Of a stretch of DNA of 14,655 nt, positions 12,672 to 14,655 are shown one piece after another; within the stretch, counting starts at the first letter, position 1, and each line of letters begins with the position of its first letter. The notes below the pieces were generated by a model. It was given only the letters and a program-made list of their open reading frames with translations, made no database searches and was not told the origin of the DNA. The translations under genes and the position numbers were made by a program. Source of the DNA: Methanosarcinaceae archaeon (GTDB taxonomy: Archaea > Halobacteriota > Methanosarcinia > Methanosarcinales > Methanosarcinaceae); contig JAUSPM010000039.1 of assembly GCA_030655675.1 (NCBI GenBank), positions 1 through 14,655 of the forward strand, written 5' to 3'.

Positions 12672-14511
12672 ACAGAATCCCCCTCAGGATGAATAGATTG
12701 TATAACCCATGCAGGATACTTGCAAACAGAACAAAAGGCAGGTACCATCTGGGACTGATGGCGTACATTCCAAGTGATACGACCATCACGCCTGTGATGT
12801 GCACCATAAGCGGTATGAGCAACAGTGTACCCATGGTCATGACAGAACCGAAAACCGATGTGGCGATCGGGGCCAGTGTAATGAACACCAGCAACTTCTC
12901 ACCTGCGAAAAAACCGGCACCTGCAAATACGGCAAGAGTGGCAGCATTTTTCAGGGTGGGTGCGACCATTTTTCTCTTGAACAGGGTGTATATCCCGATC
13001 GATTTCACAAGCTCTTCGATCAGTGCAGCAAGCACGATCATCACAATGACGGAGTATGGCAAAGGCAGGTTAAAAAGCATGACTATCAGCATCAACTGAG
13101 CCATGTAAACGAAGGGAATGAAGATAATACTCAGCAGGAATACCGAGCCATAAGGGTTTGACAGGAATATCTCAACACAGTCCAGAAGTTTTTGCGTTAT
13201 CGGTTTTTGCGTAAAAAGGTCTTCTTCCCTGAAGATGTAAATTCCAAAAACGTAGACTGAAAGTCCTACAAAGTAAAATGGTAGTGTTGAGAAAATATAT
13301 TCACTCATTTTGATGTTTTCACCTTCAATGAGCAGTACAATGAGTGTCATCGGGGAAATGGTGCTTATGGCATGTACGTTTGCAAACATGGCAGGGAAGA
13401 ACAAATATCCCGATACTACAACCGATAAAAAGACCATTGCAAAAGTGAGTTCCTTGAAACTTCGTGACAGGATCGCGGAGATGAATGAGAATGCGAAGAA
13501 CAGTAACACGATCGGGAACATGGTCGCAAGTATCAATAAACTGCTTTTGATCGTTTCGGTGTCAGTTGGCAGTCCCTTGATATAGGTGGTAACAATGGCT
13601 ATGATTACCATCGTGACCAGGATGTAGGGCACGGTTTTGCCGATTACGATATCCGCACCGCGAAGTGGTGCGACAAGTACGAGTTCACATTTTTTGTTTG
13701 TGCGTTCATCCATAATACTGGATGAGTAGAATTGGGATACGAAATATATGGGGAAAATGAACATGAATGAGTACAGTATTGCTGTGAATGGGATCGGTGG
13801 TGCAAAATGTGACGGGGTTGCAATCGTCTGTTTTTCGAATAGGTTACGCCTCTGTATCTCCTGGAATTCATCTGCTGTTTGCGGTGGTGCCGGTGCGGCT
13901 CCGGTTCCGATCTCCCCTGTAATGCTGCCTCCGGTTGCAGCGGCTTCGACATCTTCAGGGCTCAACTGAGTGGCTATGACTTCTTCTTCCCCGTCTTCTG
14001 CAATCGATCTTGGTCGTTCACCGCTCAATACCTGGAAAGCCTCGGGGCGTTCGAGGTAGTGTATTGTGACCCATACCGGATGACTGTTGTTGATATCGTT
14101 GTAGGATGTAAGAACTCCTTCGCGATAATTTTTCAGTGTACTTTTCAATGCTTCGGAAGCGGACGCTGATTTTTCCGTATCCGCCATGAAAACATTCGGG
14201 TCGATTATCACAAGGTCGGCATCAGTTGCATACATGTTACTTGCCGTATCAATGTCAACGGTCATGACATTGAACCTCTGGTCAATACCAAGTACCGGTT
14301 CAAGATCAGGATTTGTCAGAGCCACACGATACATGTCGTTATTCATGTTCATGCCGGTCTGTGCCGCCATATATGATGCGCCAATCAACAATAGCAAAGA
14401 TACGGCTAACAATATCAAAGAACGTGCATCGAATTTCAGTTTTGAACGGAAAAATTCCCATTTCGCAATCGTAATCCAGCCAGCCATCATATTAATTATG
14501 ATGTCAATCAT
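12664..14511 (-). CDS. ABC-2 permease fused to a PrsW-like intramembrane protease domain
   Basis: Membrane protein of 615 aa. Residues 1-430 form an ABC-2 permease: a first helix at about 30-49, a long extracytoplasmic part (about 50-240) with an Ala/Gly/Pro/Glu-rich stretch at 170-215, the coupling signature MDERTNKKCELVLVAPLRG (267-285) and five or so helices. A soluble hinge (428-445) leads to a second multi-helix domain with the PrsW/CPBP-type motifs EELVK (499-503), FFAGEK with Glu538, HITGVMVVSLG (His571) and HGLYN (His601, Asn605). That set of acidic and His residues in separate helices is the expected active site of a PrsW-type intramembrane protease. ATG 14511 lacks a Shine-Dalgarno; an AT-rich box about 28 nt upstream suggests a leaderless mRNA. 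ATGs at 14490 and 14487 are alternatives. It overlaps the second permease gene by 8 nt. Confidence 0.85.
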   Translation of the reverse strand: MIDIIINMMAGWITIAKWEFFRSKLKFDARSLILLAVSLLLLIGASYMAAQTGMNMNNDMYRVALTNPDLEPVLGIDQRFNVMTVDIDTASNMYATDADLVIIDPNVFMADTEKSASASEALKSTLKNYREGVLTSYNDINNSHPVWVTIHYLERPEAFQVLSGERPRSIAEDGEEEVIATQLSPEDVEAAATGGSITGEIGTGAAPAPPQTADEFQEIQRRNLFEKQTIATPSHFAPPIPFTAILYSFMFIFPIYFVSQFYSSSIMDERTNKKCELVLVAPLRGADIVIGKTVPYILVTMVIIAIVTTYIKGLPTDTETIKSSLLILATMFPIVLLFFAFSFISAILSRSFKELTFAMVFLSVVVSGYLFFPAMFANVHAISTISPMTLIVLLIEGENIKMSEYIFSTLPFYFVGLSVYVFGIYIFREEDLFTQKPITQKLLDCVEIFLSNPYGSVFLLSIIFIPFVYMAQLMLIVMLFNLPLPYSVIVMIVLAALIEELVKSIGIYTLFKRKMVAPTLKNAATLAVFAGAGFFAGEKLLVFITLAPIATSVFGSVMTMGTLLLIPLMVHITGVMVVSLGMYAISPRWYLPFVLFASILHGLYNLFILRGILFG

Positions 14512-14566
14512 ATTAAGGATTAATTGTAAATTTTAGACTTTAAACTTAAAATTAGGAGGTTAATAA
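14512..14566. promoter_or_regulatory. Divergent AT-rich promoter region and Shine-Dalgarno
   Basis: The 55 bases between the divergent starts are nearly all A and T. TTTAAA near 14538-14545 could act as TATA box for the minus-strand permease gene, at a distance that suits a leaderless transcript. AGGAGGT at 14554-14560 is a near-consensus ribosome binding site 6 nt before the GTG at 14567 and fixes the start of the plus-strand gene. Confidence 0.5.
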
Positions 14567-14655
14567 GTGGTTGATCTGAGTATATTGTCGCAGACTATAC
14601 CTTACACAGATGTGGCTGTGTCTCAATTGTTGTTTGCACTCATTGTACTGGTTGC
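14567..14655 (+). CDS. Start of a membrane protein, possibly MscS-type mechanosensitive channel (3' end outside window)
   Basis: The gene starts at GTG 14567 behind AGGAGGT with 6-nt spacing and stays open to the window end (29 codons). The product begins with VDLSILSQTIPYTDVAVSQL, followed by LFALIVLV, the first part of a membrane helix. The pattern of a short polar start with a TIPYTDV-like element and then a hydrophobic helix is what I remember from archaeal MscS-family channels, but 29 residues cannot prove it. It is divergent from the ABC permease pair. Another small membrane protein is the alternative. Confidence 0.5.
   Translation, partial: MVDLSILSQTIPYTDVAVSQLLFALIVLV

Overview
The window reads as a piece of an archaeal chromosome, most likely from a methane-metabolising euryarchaeon of the Methanosarcinales type. 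The reasons are an AqpM-type aquaporin, DUF2193 and DUF2180 proteins (families I know mainly from methanogens), a DUF1614 membrane protein, a single-domain KaiC/RAD55-type ATPase, moderate GC, strong GGAGG-type ribosome binding sites beside apparently leaderless genes, and TATA-like boxes. The genus cannot be fixed from this sequence; methanogens proper and ANME-2/Methanoperedens-like methanotrophs both remain possible.

Layout. Bases 1-307 hold the 3' part of msrB (methionine sulfoxide reductase B). A gene-free stretch with a 19-bp palindrome leads into korA-korB (631-3368), a two-subunit 2-oxoacid:ferredoxin oxidoreductase with overlapping stop and start codons. A GC-rich hairpin separates it from a convergent monofunctional haem catalase (3472-4986, minus). 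Upstream of catalase on the same strand is a tight three-gene unit, DUF2193 -> DUF2180 -> aqpM (7636 down to 5159), closed by a hairpin-plus-T-tract terminator that overlaps the aqpM stop codon. Diverging from it is pyrC (dihydroorotase, apparently leaderless), followed by a KaiC-like ATPase with a ribbon-helix-helix-like N-terminus. A DUF1614 membrane protein converges on the ATPase gene with a 4-nt overlap.

Bases 10876-11564 are decayed DNA: a ~300-bp MITE-like block bounded by 17-bp imperfect terminal inverted repeats, abutting a truncated Bro-N/DinD-like pseudogene with two in-frame TGA codons, both where Trp is expected. Next on the minus strand are two overlapping ABC-2 permease genes. 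The first in transcription order (12664-14511) is a fusion of an ABC-2 permease with a C-terminal PrsW-type intramembrane protease domain; no ATPase gene is present beside the pair. The window ends in the start of a divergent membrane-protein gene, possibly an MscS channel.

Taken together, msrB, catalase and the aquaporin with its two uncharacterised partners suggest an oxidative-stress neighbourhood next to an oxygen-sensitive Fe-S oxidoreductase. This is inference from gene order. The observations most worth a second look are the ABC-permease/PrsW protease fusion, the DUF2193-DUF2180-aqpM operon beside catalase, and the element/pseudogene scar.
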